A stretch of 7,556 nt of DNA from positions 1 through 7,556 of the forward strand of contig CACYCU010000013.1 of assembly GCA_902772945.1 (NCBI GenBank), in the 5' to 3' direction. Below, piece by piece: positions 6,696 to 7,556 of the stretch. The translations under genes and the position numbers were made by a program. How positions within the stretch are numbered: position 1 is the first letter of the stretch; every line of letters starts with the position of its first letter. The DNA comes from an uncultured bacterium (GTDB taxonomy: Bacteria; Cyanobacteriota; Vampirovibrionia; Gastranaerophilales; Gastranaerophilaceae). The notes under the pieces are model-generated. The model was given only the letters and a program-made list of their open reading frames with translations. It did not search any database and was not told the DNA's origin.

Positions 6696-7015
6696 CCGTA
6701 GATTTTTGCTTTTACTGCAGATTCTTGAGACATTTTCTTTAAGAGTTTTTCTGCAGGTGTCTTTTTTCTGAATAGGTTTAAAAACCATATTTTAGCAAGA
6801 TGCATTCCTGTTTTTGAAAAAAGCGGAACAGAGATTCTTGGTTTTTGTAATTGTTGTAAAAGTTCAAAGTTATTTACAGCTTCAGCAGCATATTCTTTTG
6901 TAGCAGTTTTAAAACCCTTATAGTCACCCATCGCAGCGGAAAATATTTGTTGTGAACGAAGAGAGTCTAATTTTTTTATTATTAAAGCTTTGTTCGGATT
7001 TATTTTTATAACCAT
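6692..7015 (-). CDS. Small basic protein of unknown function (107 aa)
   Basis: I do not recognise this protein. It is Lys-rich and strongly basic (17 Lys and 3 Arg against 7 acidic residues). The N-terminal half (about 8-57) is predicted mainly helical and amphipathic (ALIIKKLDSLRSQQIFSAAM, EYAAEAVNNFELLQQLQ). A short hydrophobic/aromatic stretch follows (about 70-82, GMHLAKIWFLNLF), then a Lys-rich helix (84-104). There is no signal peptide and no convincing membrane span. Coding status is supported by an AAGGAG Shine-Dalgarno at good spacing, coupling to the upstream 104-codon gene and no better frame on either strand. It is the second gene of that pair. Its stop codon overlaps the radA stop, so the two transcription units interlock tail to tail. 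A peripheral membrane or nucleic-acid-binding role is possible from charge alone; that is a guess. Confidence 0.75.
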   Translation of the reverse strand: MVIKINPNKALIIKKLDSLRSQQIFSAAMGDYKGFKTATKEYAAEAVNNFELLQQLQKPRISVPLFSKTGMHLAKIWFLNLFRKKTPAEKLLKKMSQESAVKAKIYG

Positions 7016-7018
7016 TAT

Positions 7019-7333
7019 TTACTCCTTATTTTTTGCAACTCCGGGGGCATCTTTCAGTACAAAAGGTCTTACAAAAGCCCAAGTTCCATACATTGAAGCC
7101 AACAATCCCCCAGCCATTAAACTTTTAAAAGTTTTAGGTTTTTGCTTCCTGTCAACAAGCCCGCCAAGTGTAACAAGTGTTGTCCCTGTCATAACTCCAA
7201 GATACCCTTTAAAAATAGTCCTTGGTACGACTACAGTATCTGTCATATCTGCGCTGTTTTTTGTGGCAGAATGAATTTTGTCTATAAAAGAATTTCCCTT
7301 GAAGCTTACTAAAGATACCTTTTGCATAAACAT
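7019..7333 (-). CDS. Small predicted two-helix membrane protein of unknown function (104 aa)
   Basis: I do not recognise this protein. A polar N-terminus (1-40) contains SLVSFKGNSF. Two hydrophobic segments rich in Gly follow, about 43-60 (YLGVMTGTTLVTLGGLV) and about 70-92 (from FKSLMAGGLLASMYG to RPFV), joined by a short basic loop DRKQKPKT (61-68). The C-terminal tail is polar. This looks like a helical hairpin in the inner membrane. The tripeptide FKG occurs twice (11-13 and 41-43). Two starts are possible: Met1 (7333) and Met3 (7327). Neither has a Shine-Dalgarno, and a TTGAAA/TAAATA pair is placed so that transcription would begin at Met3. Its stop overlaps the context of the next gene's Shine-Dalgarno, so both small proteins are probably made together and may act together. 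It is divergent from gap. Confidence 0.72.
   Translation of the reverse strand: MFMQKVSLVSFKGNSFIDKIHSATKNSADMTDTVVVPRTIFKGYLGVMTGTTLVTLGGLVDRKQKPKTFKSLMAGGLLASMYGTWAFVRPFVLKDAPGVAKNKE
7022..7027 (-). promoter_or_regulatory. Shine-Dalgarno of the 107-aa gene, abutting the upstream stop
   Basis: AAGGAG (7027..7022) lies in the last codons of the 104-aa gene, directly before its TAA (7021..7019), and 6 bases before the ATG at 7015. Only 3 bp separate the genes, so translation is probably coupled. Confidence 0.8.
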
Positions 7334-7362
7334 TATTTAACATAATTGTTTTAAATTTTCAA
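7334..7362 (-). promoter_or_regulatory. Possible promoter of the two small unknown genes
   Basis: On the minus strand TTGAAA (7362..7357, five of six to TTGACA) is followed after 17 bp by TAAATA (7339..7334, a weak three of six). A TG one base upstream of the hexamer (TGT-TAAATA) gives an extended -10. Transcription would start near 7327, the A of Met3. The weak hexamer and AT-rich context keep confidence low. Confidence 0.35.
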
Positions 7363-7372
7363 TATTATTATT

Positions 7373-7390
7373 AATTATTTCTTAATAATT
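7373..7390. repeat. 7-bp inverted repeat with 4-nt loop in the gap upstream region
   Basis: AATTATT (7373-7379) and AATAATT (7384-7390) flank TCTT. A second overlapping dyad pairs TTCTTAAT (7379-7386) with ATTAAGAA (7411-7418). Both are made almost only of A and T, so chance occurrence is likely. The 142-bp spacer between 7334 and 7475 holds no gene that I can support. It lies upstream of genes on both sides, so a terminator is not expected here. Confidence 0.3.
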
Positions 7391-7435
7391 CAAACGGTAT
7401 AAACCTCTTGATTAAGAATTTTGTTAATGCTACCC

Positions 7436-7467
7436 TTGACATGTTAGAGCTTTACTAAAAGAAAGGA
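7436..7467 (+). promoter_or_regulatory. gap upstream signals: TTGACA hexamer and Shine-Dalgarno
   Basis: AAAGGA (7462-7467) is a good Shine-Dalgarno 8 bases before the gap ATG. A perfect TTGACA (7436-7441) lies just upstream, but no -10 follows at 16-18 bp (AAGAAA at the 17-bp position). Alternatives are TGT-TAGAGC (7442-7450) as an extended -10, with TTGTTA (7421-7426) 18 bp upstream, or TATAAA (7398-7403) without a -35. The Shine-Dalgarno is solid; the promoter is unresolved. Confidence 0.5.
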
Positions 7468-7475
7468 AATTATTT

Positions 7476-7556
7476 ATGGTAAACGTAGCAATTAACGGAT
7501 TCGGCAGAATCGGTAGAAATACTTTGAGAGCCGCAATCAGAGAAGGTATTTTTGAC
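7476..7556 (+). CDS. gap: Glyceraldehyde-3-phosphate dehydrogenase, N-terminal 27 residues (continues beyond right edge)
   Basis: The visible 27 codons encode MVNVAINGFGRIGRNTLRAA followed by IREGIFD, the first beta strand and NAD(P)-binding GFGRIGR loop (8-14) typical of type I GAPDH. The enzyme converts glyceraldehyde 3-phosphate, phosphate and NAD(P)+ to 1,3-bisphosphoglycerate in glycolysis or the reverse in gluconeogenesis. The start is fixed by the Shine-Dalgarno and by the family's standard N-terminus. The catalytic Cys and cofactor-specificity residues lie outside the window. Codons here (GGC, ATC, AAC, TTC) look more selected than in neighbouring genes, as expected for a highly expressed glycolytic enzyme. 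Confidence 0.95.
   Translation, partial: MVNVAINGFGRIGRNTLRAAIREGIFD

Noticed and set aside
6990..7274. Forward-strand open frame of 94 codons over the small unknown genes
   Set aside because: The minus-strand frames have a Shine-Dalgarno, coupling and sensible protein composition; this forward frame has none of these and straddles the junction of the two genes.
1..7556. Mobile element, CRISPR array, tRNA/rRNA or phage module
   Set aside because: No transposase, integrase, direct repeat arrays, cloverleaf or structural RNA sequence could be seen on either strand.

Overview
The window is a compact, AT-rich stretch of a bacterial chromosome. It carries eight protein-coding genes, two of them cut by the window edges, and no RNA genes, mobile elements or CRISPR arrays. 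The content is mostly core genes: arginyl-tRNA synthetase, RadA, the ribosome-quality-control factor RqcH/NFACT, an MgtE magnesium channel, an LCP cell-wall ligase and GAPDH. The standard genetic code fits throughout. The low GC, tight packing and two small Lys-rich orphan proteins would suit a gut-type lineage such as the Gastranaerophilales (Melainabacteria/Vampirovibrionia) or a low-GC Firmicute-like bacterium. That assignment is an impression; nothing in the window proves it.

Layout from left to right: an LCP-family gene (minus strand, runs off the left edge) lies 12 bp downstream of mgtE (minus), forming a two-gene transcription unit. A 68-bp divergent spacer separates mgtE from argS (plus). 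argS ends 3 bp from the end of the convergent NFACT/rqcH gene (minus). A second 68-bp divergent spacer separates rqcH from radA (plus). The radA stop codon overlaps by 2 bp the stop of a convergent pair of small, translationally coupled unknown genes (minus, 107 and 104 codons). A 142-bp AT-rich divergent spacer then precedes gap (plus), of which the first 27 codons are present. No intrinsic terminator hairpin is visible; both convergent junctions have essentially no intergenic DNA.

The most notable signals are regulatory. In the mgtE/argS spacer, each strand carries nearly the same 16-bp element (ATGTTTGTA followed by A-TATAAT or G-TAGAAT), making a mirrored pair of divergent promoters. The radA promoter contains a closely related TTTG..GTAGAAT. 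Four genes (mgtE, rqcH, radA and the 104-codon gene) have no Shine-Dalgarno sequence but have a -10-like hexamer exactly 6 bp upstream of a candidate ATG, the geometry of leaderless mRNAs. argS, gap, the LCP gene and the 107-codon gene do have clear Shine-Dalgarno sequences.

At the protein level, the NFACT/RqcH protein is about 100 residues shorter than typical family members. The missing part appears to be the helix-hairpin-helix module, and its DR motif reads ER. I see no evidence of an undescribed defence or mobile system; the surprises are in promoter architecture, the trimmed RqcH and the two orphan small genes.
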